Of a DNA stretch of 33,827 nucleotides, positions 26,412 to 33,827 are shown piece by piece. The stretch is from contig JBDQHL010000012.1 in the NCBI GenBank assembly GCA_040264895.1, forward strand, positions 1 to 33,827. The letters are read 5' to 3'. Under the pieces are notes generated by a model, which worked only from the letters and a program-made list of their open reading frames with translations, was not told the DNA's origin and did not search any database. Both the position numbers and the translations under genes were made by a program. This stretch comes from PGYR01 sp040264895 (lineage in GTDB: Bacteria; Bacteroidota; Ignavibacteria; Kapaibacteriales; UBA2268). Position 1 is the stretch's first letter, and each line of letters starts with the position of its first letter.

Positions 26412-27041
26412 ATGAATTCAACTCATTTACCACAAATATTTAGCAATAAATATAAAAAATTGAGACCCAAAATACAGCAAAGATTGAATGATTTTTCTAA
26501 CGTACCAGAGGAGAAATACTTTTATGAGCTATGTTTTTGTATTTGTACTCCTCAGAGTAAGGCTGCCTCTGCGTTAATTGTGCAAAATGAGTTAGAGAAA
26601 TTAGATTTTTACAATTCTGATATTGATACTACACCAATTTTAAGGCGAAAGGAAAATTATATAAGATTTCACAACCAAAAGTCTAAAAGATTACAGCTGA
26701 TAAAGCAGCAGTGGAATGAGATAGAATCAATATTGATGTCAGATATAACAAATAGAGAAAAAAGAGATTGGCTCAATAATAATGTACATGGAATTGGAAG
26801 AAAGGAGTCAGCTCATTTTTTAAGAAACATAGGGTTTAAAGATATTGCTATTCTGGATAGACATATATTAAAACATTTAGTTACTTGTGGTGTGTTTGAT
26901 GAAATACCAAACATAGCTACTAAGAAGAGATATGACTTCGTTGCCGATGAGTTTTTCAAATTTACAAAAAAAGTAGAAATACCTATGGATGAACTCGACT
27001 TACTTTTTTGGGCAGAAGAGGCTGGTGAGATATTAAAATGA
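26412..27041 (+). CDS. 8-oxoguanine DNA glycosylase/AP lyase, Ogg2 (archaeal-type) family
   Basis: A 209-residue bifunctional DNA repair enzyme that excises 8-oxoguanine and nicks the abasic site. It has the helix-hairpin-helix VHGIGRKESAHFLRN (125-139) with catalytic Lys131 and the conserved ILDRHI with Asp149. These match Lys129 and Asp147 of the Methanocaldococcus jannaschii enzyme. It ends in Lys209; the C-terminal lysine of Ogg2 enzymes contacts the damaged base. Length is normal for the family. The last codons overlap truA as ATGA. Ogg2 is best known from archaea and some thermophiles, so its presence in this lineage is worth noting, though it occurs in scattered bacteria. Confidence 0.9.
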   Translation: MNSTHLPQIFSNKYKKLRPKIQQRLNDFSNVPEEKYFYELCFCICTPQSKAASALIVQNELEKLDFYNSDIDTTPILRRKENYIRFHNQKSKRLQLIKQQWNEIESILMSDITNREKRDWLNNNVHGIGRKESAHFLRNIGFKDIAILDRHILKHLVTCGVFDEIPNIATKKRYDFVADEFFKFTKKVEIPMDELDLLFWAEEAGEILK

Positions 27042-27796
27042 AAACTTTAATAATAAAATTTGAATTCGATGGTACCGACTTTTGTGGTTGGCAAATGCAA
27101 CCTAAGCAGCGAAGTCTTCAAGGTGAGTTGACTAAGGCATTCAAACTGAAGACTATATTAGACTTAAAAGTAATAGCTGCAGGTCGAACAGATGCAGGAG
27201 TTCACGGCAGGGAACAGGTCGCTACTATTTTGATAGATGATTTTAGAATACCAGAGAATAAAATTGTCCCAGCTATTAATACTGTATTGCCTAATGATAT
27301 CAGGTTGCTCGATGCAGAGATAGTTGACAAGGAATATAATGCTAGGTTCGATGCCACTGCAAGGGAATACAGCTATTATATTACAAATGATAAGTCAGTA
27401 TTTAAGAATAGATTCTTTTTTTATGAAAGAAATGTTTTAGATATAGATAAAATGAACCAAGCTGCAAATGTAATAATAGGTGAACATGATTTTACAACCT
27501 TTTCAAAAGTAAATTTAGAGCTTAATCACTATAGGTGCACGGTTGAGAGGAGTAAATGGAGTAGAATAAATGAAACTGATTTGGTGTTCAAGATTAAAGC
27601 TAATAGATTTGTTTACTCCATGGTTCGATCTTTAGTTGGAACTATGATAGAAATAGGATCAGGTAAAATGGCTCCAAACTATATGATTAAAGCTTTAGAG
27701 GAAAGAGATAGAGCATTATGCTCTAAACTAGCTCCTGCAAAGGGACTATTCTTCGATAAAGCCTATTTTGATTCAAGATATGAAATTTTAAAATAA
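27038..27796 (+). CDS. truA: tRNA pseudouridine(38-40) synthase TruA
   Basis: A 252-residue TruA, which converts uridines 38-40 of the tRNA anticodon stem to pseudouridine. It starts with the family pattern KFEFDGTDFCGWQMQP (7-22) and has the catalytic Asp52 in AAGRTDAGVHG. Further typical segments are NAVLP-like AINTVLPNDIRLLDA, FDATAREYSYYI, HDFTTFSK and NRFVYSMVRSLVGTMIEIG. The ATG overlaps the Ogg2 stop by four bases, so the two are translationally coupled. No terminator hairpin with a T-tract is visible after it. Confidence 0.96.
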   Translation: MKTLIIKFEFDGTDFCGWQMQPKQRSLQGELTKAFKLKTILDLKVIAAGRTDAGVHGREQVATILIDDFRIPENKIVPAINTVLPNDIRLLDAEIVDKEYNARFDATAREYSYYITNDKSVFKNRFFFYERNVLDIDKMNQAANVIIGEHDFTTFSKVNLELNHYRCTVERSKWSRINETDLVFKIKANRFVYSMVRSLVGTMIEIGSGKMAPNYMIKALEERDRALCSKLAPAKGLFFDKAYFDSRYEILK

Positions 27797-27863
27797 AAAC
27801 TTTTCAAATATTGAGACGTTTTTACTCTTTATGTGTCTATATAAGTAAGATACAGGACAAAAG

Positions 27864-27890
27864 TTAAGGAAATGTTAAGATTTTCCTTAA
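27864..27890. repeat. 9-bp inverted repeat upstream of the HlyD-like gene
   Basis: TTAAGGAAA (27864-27872) and TTTCCTTAA (27882-27890) are perfect inverted repeats around a 9-base centre, ending 10 bases before the ATG at 27901. There is no following T-tract, so it is not a typical terminator. Its position fits an operator or a 5' leader hairpin acting on the HlyD-VTC-DUF4956 unit. Confidence 0.4.
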
Positions 27891-27900
27891 ATTAGAAAAT

Positions 27901-28935
27901 ATGCTACTCAAATATTCATTTATATTATTTTTTGTTGCGCCACTATTTATAATTGCTCCAATAGAAGTAAGTTATTTAGTTGAAGCCAACTCTATTATCT
28001 ATTCTGGAAAAGAATGGAAGCTAATTCGTGATGATAATGGTGAGCTTAGCTCAATGATAGTTGACAATGACAGAAACTTTTCTACAGCTAAAACAGATTA
28101 TATTTTTGATAGGGGAGATGTAGCTAAAATAAACTTCTTTACACATGGTAAAACAGTTAATAAGAATGATACAATTGCTGTAATCAACTCAGATGTGATT
28201 AATCAATCAATAATTACATTGACAACTCAACTTGAAATTGCAAGAGCAAACCTAAATGATAGTAAAACTGGCGAGAAACCATCTGTTAGAGATGAATTTC
28301 AAGAACGCCTCAACATTGCTGTGAATAATGTAAAGTTTACAAAAGGACAGTTAACTCGCGCTGAAAAAATGGTTAAAGAAGACTTAATTTCAGAACTTGA
28401 ATATGAGCAATATAAGAACGCCTATGATTTGGCTGTTATAAATAAGGGATTAGCTGAAAAAACTTTAGAAAATGTTTTAACTGGTGAAAAACCTGAGCTA
28501 GTACATGTTTATCAATCGCAAATTACCTCACTCAAAGAAAGATTGAATATACTAAAAGCTATGAAGGAAAAGTATGTAATTACTGCTCCTTTTGGTGGGA
28601 TAATTAATTATTACCAAGATAGTGTTAACTTGATAAAAATTAAAAACCCAGATGACTATCTAGTCAAAATTCCGGTTAAAGTATATGAAATTGGATATGT
28701 TGATATTGGCGATTCTGTGGAATGTACAATAGATCGTACTGATAGAGTGTACAATGCAGTTGTGACGAATATAGAAGATGAGATAAGGGTACGTGGTAGA
28801 GAGCAATTCTTCTTAGTTACTGCTACAATCAAGAACCCTGATCAGTTTATCAGACCAGGAATGATATCACGCGCTTCAATTTATTCTGAAGACATTCCTC
28901 TTTATGCCTTTGCAAAACGTAAGTTAGGATTTTAA
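27901..28935 (+). CDS. HlyD-like periplasmic adaptor (membrane fusion protein)
   Basis: A 344-residue adaptor-like protein with an N-terminal signal/anchor (about 5-25) and no lipobox Cys. It then shows a first half of a lipoyl-like domain (about 66-98, with KINFFTHGKTVNKNDTIAVI), a long helical hairpin (about 100-222), the second lipoyl half (VITAPFGGIINYY, 226-238) and a beta-barrel-like C-terminus (about 255-330). The hairpin carries TGEKP twice (123-127 and 194-198), the same place where other adaptors have conserved TG.RPE turns. Adaptors normally join an inner-membrane transporter to an outer-membrane channel, but no transporter gene is next to it. Instead it heads an operon with VTC and DUF4956 proteins, 18 bases apart. 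Confidence 0.82.
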   Translation: MLLKYSFILFFVAPLFIIAPIEVSYLVEANSIIYSGKEWKLIRDDNGELSSMIVDNDRNFSTAKTDYIFDRGDVAKINFFTHGKTVNKNDTIAVINSDVINQSIITLTTQLEIARANLNDSKTGEKPSVRDEFQERLNIAVNNVKFTKGQLTRAEKMVKEDLISELEYEQYKNAYDLAVINKGLAEKTLENVLTGEKPELVHVYQSQITSLKERLNILKAMKEKYVITAPFGGIINYYQDSVNLIKIKNPDDYLVKIPVKVYEIGYVDIGDSVECTIDRTDRVYNAVVTNIEDEIRVRGREQFFLVTATIKNPDQFIRPGMISRASIYSEDIPLYAFAKRKLGF

Positions 28936-28953
28936 TAAAATAAAGGGGGAGTA

Positions 28954-29682
28954 GTGAGGTACGAATATAAGTTTTATGTTCACAAACATAAAATCCCACT
29001 TTTGAGAAGTATTATCACAACTAAATTGAAATTAGATGAAAATGTTAATCCAGAAAAGCCCCACTATACAGTAAGAAGTATTTACTTTGACTCCCTAGAT
29101 TTAAAACATTATTACGAAAAGATTAACAGTATGAAGCACAGAAAAAAGGTTCGTCTGCGTGGTTATGACTTCAATCCTGAGTCGAAAGTCTTTTTTGAAG
29201 TAAAACGTAAGTACGAAGAGCCTGGAATGAAAAATAGATTTCAAACCGATTATAAAAGTGCATTGGCAATGTTGAAATCTAAAGAAATAGATAAGAGTAA
29301 TGATGACCTGGTTAAGTTTTTTTATCAAATAATGTCATTTAATCTAAGACCAATAGTTAATGTAATATATGATAGAGAGCCTTATGCAGAGAGAGTTAGG
29401 ACTCAGAATAACCTTAGAGTTACATTCGATAAGAATTTGAGAAGTGTGGCTTACCCTAAAATTGATGAGCTATTTGTAGATGATAATGTAAAGCCAGCAA
29501 TGCTAGATTATTTTATACTAGAAGTAAAATTGGATGATTTTCTTCCGGGTTGGATAAGGCAAATGTCAGAGTCCCTTTCCCTTAAAAGAGAGTCAGCTTC
29601 AAAATATGTAATATGTATAGATAATGAAAAATCAATAGTGAAACAGAGCAGATTTGCTTATCTTCGTGCTCAAGAATTTTAG
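28954..29682 (+). CDS. VTC-domain (polyphosphate polymerase-like) triphosphate tunnel protein
   Basis: A 242-residue stand-alone VTC domain of the triphosphate tunnel metalloenzyme group. Tunnel motifs occur in order: RYEYKF (2-7), RSIYFDS (about 41-47), KKVRLRGYD, FEVKRKY, RPIVNVIYDREPY, LRVTFDKN, LEVKLDD and the closing SASKYV. In yeast the Vtc4 domain makes polyphosphate from ATP; bacterial stand-alone versions are widespread and mostly uncharacterised. The GTG start at 28954 is supported by GGGGGAG about 6 bases upstream and places the first tunnel strand at the N-terminus. No SPX domain or membrane helix is present. It is 6 bases from the DUF4956 gene. Confidence 0.9.
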   Translation: MRYEYKFYVHKHKIPLLRSIITTKLKLDENVNPEKPHYTVRSIYFDSLDLKHYYEKINSMKHRKKVRLRGYDFNPESKVFFEVKRKYEEPGMKNRFQTDYKSALAMLKSKEIDKSNDDLVKFFYQIMSFNLRPIVNVIYDREPYAERVRTQNNLRVTFDKNLRSVAYPKIDELFVDDNVKPAMLDYFILEVKLDDFLPGWIRQMSESLSLKRESASKYVICIDNEKSIVKQSRFAYLRAQEF

Positions 29683-29688
29683 AAAATT

Positions 29689-30375
29689 ATGCAAGAATTT
29701 CAATATATAGAACTATTCCCAATATCTCCAATGGAGATAATTTACTCATTAGTAGTGTCATTTGTTTGTGGACTAATCATATCATTCGTATATAGAGTTA
29801 CTTACAAAGGACCAAATTATTCTCGAACATTTGTTAGCTCGCTAATTGTACTAACGATCATCACATCACTTGTTCTATTAGTAATAGGTAATAACTTAGC
29901 TACTGCATTTGGTTTAGTAGGTGCTATGTCTATTATTCGTTTTCGTACTGCAGTCCGGGATGTACAGGATATAGTATTTATTTTCTTCTCATTGGGTATT
30001 GGTATGGCTTCGGGTGGTAGTCAATATATGGTAGCTATTATTGGAACAGTTTTCATCAGTCTTGTTTTGCTATTACTTTCTAATACTAATGTTTTTCAAA
30101 CGGCAGATGTAAATTATCTTATCCATATTACTTATAAGCCAAATGAGATAAAGGATGAAGTGAAAAACACTTTAAAGAAGAATACTAATTCTTTGAAAGT
30201 AGTAAATGTAAGAGCTTTAGATGAGAAAGATTATATTGAAGTATATTACAATATGAAACTCAAAAAAGGAGTAGAAAAAGAGCTTCTAATCCGAAGAATA
30301 AAGAATTTTGACGACGTTCGGGACATAAATATCTACTTCGATGATGATGACACTAATGCTCCTGCGAATTATTAG
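29689..30375 (+). CDS. DUF4956 integral membrane protein
   Basis: A 228-residue membrane protein with four helices (about 17-36, 48-67, 71-82 with 93-108, 112-131) and a soluble C-terminal domain (about 140-228) with a ferredoxin-like alternation. The conserved core is ATAFGLVGAMSIIRFRT followed by RDVQDIVFIFFSLGIGMASGG (71-110), the DUF4956 hallmark. Genes of this family repeatedly neighbour VTC-domain proteins, as here; one idea is that it anchors or gates the VTC enzyme at the membrane. Its stop overlaps the stop of the convergent SRPBCC gene by four bases. Confidence 0.9.
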   Translation: MQEFQYIELFPISPMEIIYSLVVSFVCGLIISFVYRVTYKGPNYSRTFVSSLIVLTIITSLVLLVIGNNLATAFGLVGAMSIIRFRTAVRDVQDIVFIFFSLGIGMASGGSQYMVAIIGTVFISLVLLLLSNTNVFQTADVNYLIHITYKPNEIKDEVKNTLKKNTNSLKVVNVRALDEKDYIEVYYNMKLKKGVEKELLIRRIKNFDDVRDINIYFDDDDTNAPANY

Positions 30376-30812
30376 GAATTTTCAGCAAATTCTTTGAATT
30401 TGTCTAAGTAGATTTGAGATTGTTTCTTGAACATACCTTTACCAAATATTCCAAAAATTTTTATATAACCAGATAGTTGAAATTCACTCTCAGACACCCA
30501 TTTGGTTGTATTTTCATCTATCTTAACTAACTTATTTTTCTGAATGTTATGAACTTTATCTGAGTCAAATGATAAGTCAAGTTTGTCTGGTAGGTTGTTT
30601 GCTAAAATAGTTTCTGTCATCACTATTTCTCTTTTACCCATATCATAAGTAAGCTTGGTCTTTGCACCTTTTTCACCCGGAGTTCCACTCAGGTGTTCCA
30701 TTCCTTTAAAACCAGGTTGCCATTTTGCTAGATTATTAGAATCTTCTAATAGATTAGCTATTGTGTCAATTGGTTTATTAATTGTTTGCTCTAAAGTATA
30801 TTTAATTACCAT
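30372..30812 (-). CDS. SRPBCC-family (START/polyketide-cyclase-like) protein
   Basis: A 146-residue single-domain protein of the SRPBCC superfamily, whose helix-grip fold has a deep hydrophobic pocket for lipid-like ligands. The pattern is the N-terminal strand YTLEQTINKPIDTIANLLED, the LAKWQPGF segment after the first helix, alternating strands in the middle and a long C-terminal helix (IYLDKFKEFAEN). It has no signal peptide. The ATG at 30812 has AGGAG 8 bases upstream. The ligand is unknown. It runs convergent to the DUF4956 gene and diverges from acnA. Confidence 0.8.
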   Translation of the reverse strand: MVIKYTLEQTINKPIDTIANLLEDSNNLAKWQPGFKGMEHLSGTPGEKGAKTKLTYDMGKREIVMTETILANNLPDKLDLSFDSDKVHNIQKNKLVKIDENTTKWVSESEFQLSGYIKIFGIFGKGMFKKQSQIYLDKFKEFAENS

Positions 30813-30949
30813 TTCCCAGTCTCCTAATTTTAATTCTATGTCTAATAATAAATTAACAAATATTTGTGATAATTAAAAGTTTGTACAATAAAGAAATACA
30901 AATAGCAATTTTTTACTTTAAGCTATTTAATCGAGTTCAAATATTCTGC

Positions 30950-30972
30950 AATTACAACATAATTTTGTAATT
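30950..30972. repeat. 8-bp inverted repeat in the acnA upstream region
   Basis: AATTACAA (30950-30957) and TTGTAATT (30965-30972) are inverted repeats around a 7-base centre, within the 206-base intergenic region between the divergent SRPBCC and acnA genes. It could be an operator, but in sequence this AT-rich an 8-base palindrome may be chance. No other feature is visible in this gap. Confidence 0.28.
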
Positions 30973-31018
30973 TTATGTTTATAAAAGATAACAAATTGAA
31001 AAATAAAAAATAGGATAT

Positions 31019-33739
31019 ATGATGGACTTGAAAATAGCTTCCCTGCCTGAATTAGGCAAAGAAAATATTGAAAAACTTCCATTCTCAATAAGAATATTAT
31101 TAGAAAATGCTGTTAGAAACAAAGATGATTTTGCAATTACTCAAGATCACGTGGATACTTTATTAAATTGGAATCCGGCCGGTACTGACAAAGAAGTACC
31201 TTACAAACCTGCTCGTGTTCTTATGCAAGATTTTACAGGTGTACCTGCTGTTGTTGATATTGCTTCAATAAGATCAGAAGTAATCAGAAAAGGAAAAGAT
31301 GGTACTAAAATTAATCCACTTATTCCTGTTGATTTAGTAATTGACCACTCTGTACAAGTTGATTATTTCGGTACTGATTACTCTTTGAAAAGAAACGTTG
31401 ACTTAGAGTATGAAAGAAACAAAGAAAGATATCAATTACTAAAATGGGCTCAGCAATCATTCCAAAACTTTACGGTTGTACCTCCGGGTATGGGTATATG
31501 CCACCAAGTCAATTTAGAGTACTTAGCTTCAGGTGTTGTTGAAAGAGACGGTTGGGCATTCCCAGATACATTAGTTGGTACTGATTCGCACACTCCCATG
31601 GTCAATGGAATTGGTGTAGTTGGATGGGGTGTTGGTGGTATAGAGGCTGAGGCAGCTATATTAGGGCAACCTATTTATTTTACTTGTCCACAGGTGATTG
31701 GTCTTAAGTTAGAGGGTAAACTTCCAGAAGGTATCACAGCAACTGATATGGTATTAGAAATTACTCAACTATTAAGAAATTACGGAGTAGTTGGTAAATT
31801 TGTTGAGGTATTTGGTGATGGTCTAAATAACCTGAGTGTAACTGACAGAGCTACAATATCTAATATGTCTCCTGAGTTTGGTTGTACTGTAACTTACTTC
31901 CCAATTGATAATCAGACTATTGATTATATGAAGAAGACTAACCGTTCTGAAAAGCAAATTAAATTAGTTGAAGATTATTGCAAGACTAACATGCTTTGGA
32001 GAGAGAACGAAGATAAGATTGTTTACTCTGATGTCTTAGAATTAAACTTAGATAACTTAAAGCCAAATGTTTCGGGTCCAAAAAGACCACAAGATAAGAT
32101 ATTAGTTGAAGATTTGGACACTAAGTTCCATGAGCTATTACAAACTGGTTACAGTAGAAAGTATGTTCCAATGGAAGACAGAAAAGAAAAAGCTTGGTTA
32201 GCTGAAGGTGGTTCAGGAACTGAGTTTACCTATGAAAAACATCAAGATGCAGATCAAGATGTAGAAATGGAATCTGATACAATGAACACTGTAAGGATAA
32301 AACTGAAAAATGAAGAATATGAGCTAAGTGACGGAGCAATTGCAATTGCTGCAATCACTAGTTGCACTAATACATCTAATCCTAATGTTATGTTAGGAGC
32401 TGGTTTAGTTGCCAAAAAAGCATTAGAAAGAGGGTTGATGGTTAAGCCATGGGTTAAAACAAGTTTAGCACCGGGCTCGAAAGTTGTAACTGAATACCTA
32501 GAAAGATCTGGCCTAATGGAAGATTTAGAAGCATTGAAATTCCACTTAGTTGGATACGGATGTACTTCTTGTATTGGAAATAGTGGTCCATTACCTCCTC
32601 ATATTGATAGTGCTGCAGATAAGGCTGATTTGATTCTTACTTCAGTAGTATCTGGAAATAGAAACTTTGAAGCAAGAATTCATCCTAAAGTAAAAATGAA
32701 TTTCCTTGCATCTCCAATGTTAGTTGTTGCTTTCGCATTAGTAGGTAGAGTAGATGTAAATATATTGAAAGACCCACTGGGTTACGACCCGAATGGTGAA
32801 GCAGTTTACTTAAAAGATATCTGGCCAACTTCTAAAGAGATTAACGATGTATTAGCTACATCACTAACTCGTGAAGATTTTGAGAAGACATATAGCGTAA
32901 TTTTTGATGGTGAAGAGCAATGGCAAAGCCTAGATGCTCCAACTGGTGAGGATTATGATTGGGGTATGGAGTCAACTTATATCAAGCAAGCTCCGTTTTT
33001 CCAAAATATTTCAGAAGGTGTTCCAGAACCTGAAGATGTTATTGGTGCAAACGTGCTACTTAAACTTGGCGATTCAGTAACGACTGACCATATTTCACCT
33101 GCTGGTTCATTTGCTCCAACATCACCAGCTGGTAAATACTTAGATGAAAATGGTGTAAAACGTCATATGTTTAACTCTTATGGTTCTCGTAGAGGTAACC
33201 ATGAAGTTATGATGAGAGGTACTTTTGCAAACGTGAGAATTAACAATGAACTATCTGAAAAAGAAGGTGGTTACACTACTTACTTGCCAACAAATGAACC
33301 TATGTCTGTTTACGATGCAGCTATGAAGTACATTGAAAATGATATTCCATTAGTTGTTATCGGTGGTAAAGAATACGGAAGTGGTTCATCTAGAGATTGG
33401 GCTGCGAAAGGTACAGCACTACTTGGTGTTAAAGCAGTAATTGCAGAAAGCTACGAAAGAATTCATAGAAGCAACTTAGTTGGGATGGGTGTATTGCCAT
33501 TGGAATTCAAAAATACAACTCCTGATGAGCTTGGCTTAGATGGAACAGAGAAATATACTATCACAGGTGTTTCAGATGGTTTAACTCCTATGAAAACTCT
33601 TGAAGTTGAATTTGAAAAAACAGATGGCAGCAGAGGTGACTTTGAAGCAGTATGTAGATTGGATTCTCAAATTGAGATTGAATATTACAAGAATGGTGGT
33701 ATTCTTCACTATGTATTGAGAGAATTCTTGAAAAAATAA
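31019..33739 (+). CDS. acnA: Aconitate hydratase A (AcnA/IRP1-type)
   Basis: A 906-residue aconitase that isomerises citrate to isocitrate in the TCA cycle. The [4Fe-4S] cluster ligands are Cys449 (TSCTNTSNP), Cys515 and Cys518 (GYGCTSCIGNSG). Other active-site stretches include VGTDSHTPMVNGIGVVGWGVGG and the C-terminal swivel-domain GGKEYGSGSSRDWAAKG. Its length is near that of Escherichia coli AcnA (891). The N-terminus is a little shorter than usual; an upstream in-frame TAA at 31004-31006 excludes a longer start. ATG 31019 and 31022 are both possible after AGGATAT. It is transcribed alone, ending in its own terminator. Confidence 0.96.
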   Translation: MMDLKIASLPELGKENIEKLPFSIRILLENAVRNKDDFAITQDHVDTLLNWNPAGTDKEVPYKPARVLMQDFTGVPAVVDIASIRSEVIRKGKDGTKINPLIPVDLVIDHSVQVDYFGTDYSLKRNVDLEYERNKERYQLLKWAQQSFQNFTVVPPGMGICHQVNLEYLASGVVERDGWAFPDTLVGTDSHTPMVNGIGVVGWGVGGIEAEAAILGQPIYFTCPQVIGLKLEGKLPEGITATDMVLEITQLLRNYGVVGKFVEVFGDGLNNLSVTDRATISNMSPEFGCTVTYFPIDNQTIDYMKKTNRSEKQIKLVEDYCKTNMLWRENEDKIVYSDVLELNLDNLKPNVSGPKRPQDKILVEDLDTKFHELLQTGYSRKYVPMEDRKEKAWLAEGGSGTEFTYEKHQDADQDVEMESDTMNTVRIKLKNEEYELSDGAIAIAAITSCTNTSNPNVMLGAGLVAKKALERGLMVKPWVKTSLAPGSKVVTEYLERSGLMEDLEALKFHLVGYGCTSCIGNSGPLPPHIDSAADKADLILTSVVSGNRNFEARIHPKVKMNFLASPMLVVAFALVGRVDVNILKDPLGYDPNGEAVYLKDIWPTSKEINDVLATSLTREDFEKTYSVIFDGEEQWQSLDAPTGEDYDWGMESTYIKQAPFFQNISEGVPEPEDVIGANVLLKLGDSVTTDHISPAGSFAPTSPAGKYLDENGVKRHMFNSYGSRRGNHEVMMRGTFANVRINNELSEKEGGYTTYLPTNEPMSVYDAAMKYIENDIPLVVIGGKEYGSGSSRDWAAKGTALLGVKAVIAESYERIHRSNLVGMGVLPLEFKNTTPDELGLDGTEKYTITGVSDGLTPMKTLEVEFEKTDGSRGDFEAVCRLDSQIEIEYYKNGGILHYVLREFLKK

Positions 33740-33767
33740 AGTATTTACTTTTAATTTCAAAAAAGCT

Positions 33768-33805
33768 AAAAAGCTATCCATATAAACAATGGATAGCTTT
33801 TTTTT
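33768..33805 (+). terminator. Rho-independent terminator of acnA
   Basis: AAAAAGCTATCCAT (33768-33781) pairs perfectly with ATGGATAGCTTTTT from 33789, around a 7-base loop, and merges into an eight-base T run (33798-33805). It lies 28 bases after the acnA stop. Confidence 0.93.
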
Positions 33806-33827
33806 AATTATACTATAGATATTATAC

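Noticed and set aside
25710..26443. Plus-strand open frames inside the M24 peptidase region
   Set aside because: They are antisense to a complete metallopeptidase with all metal ligands and have no recognisable motifs.
27864..27890. Terminator for truA
   Set aside because: The stem has no T-tract after it on the plus strand and ends 10 bases before the next start codon; an operator or leader hairpin is more likely.
31004..31019. Truncation of acnA at its N-terminus
   Set aside because: The upstream in-frame TAA and the good ribosome-binding site show the short start is genuine; all catalytic parts are present.

Overview
The window is an AT-rich (roughly one-third G+C) stretch of bacterial chromosome, densely packed with ordinary coding sequence. 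The gene content (an alternative complex III operon with a TAT-variant ActB, an A2-type haem-copper oxidase, a three-parvulin PpiC protein next to SurA, a VTC/DUF4956 pair, and a possible RHS-core remnant) points to the Bacteroidota/Chlorobiota/Ignavibacteriota (FCB) lineage. I cannot place it to genus. No phage, insertion sequence, CRISPR array, rRNA or tRNA gene is visible.

Layout. Positions 1-9151 hold envelope and housekeeping genes: a nitrilase-family hydrolase cut by the window edge, murC, two periplasmic parvulin chaperones (the second is SurA) and a pentapeptide-repeat lipoprotein. Facing them on the minus strand are a ComF gene interrupted by one in-frame TAA and a DoxX/MauE-like membrane protein. 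A phosphohexomutase diverges from this pair. Positions 9388-24472 form one long plus-strand respiratory operon ended by a clear terminator at 24500-24535. It encodes pentahaem ActA, a small Tat-like peptide, ActB, ActC, an ActD-ActE fusion, ActF, an extra monohaem cytochrome, SCO, oxidase subunits I, III, IV and II, CtaB, and a polytopic membrane protein with a C-terminal cytochrome c domain. Positions 24473-25175 are a gene-poor spacer with a small membrane protein, a GC-rich hairpin segment and a decayed coding fragment that resembles the end of an RHS protein.

Positions 25176-27796 hold an M24 metallopeptidase (minus strand), then an archaeal-type 8-oxoguanine glycosylase (Ogg2) overlapping truA. 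Positions 27901-30375 form a compact three-gene unit: a HlyD-like adaptor, a VTC-domain (polyphosphate-polymerase-like) protein and a DUF4956 membrane protein. A convergent SRPBCC protein and aconitase A, with its own terminator, close the window.

How the genes work together. ACIII oxidises menaquinol and passes electrons through its c-type haems to the CuA site of an A2-type oxidase. The oxidase subunit II here has no fused cytochrome c, but the operon supplies three other monohaem domains (the ActE part of ActDE, the 305-residue protein and the 479-residue protein), so electron transfer probably runs through one or more of these. SCO (CuA copper insertion) and CtaB (haem O synthesis) are co-encoded. 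The parts most worth a second look are the 479-residue membrane cytochrome, the ActDE fusion, the HlyD-VTC-DUF4956 unit, and the comF nonsense codon in an otherwise intact reading frame.
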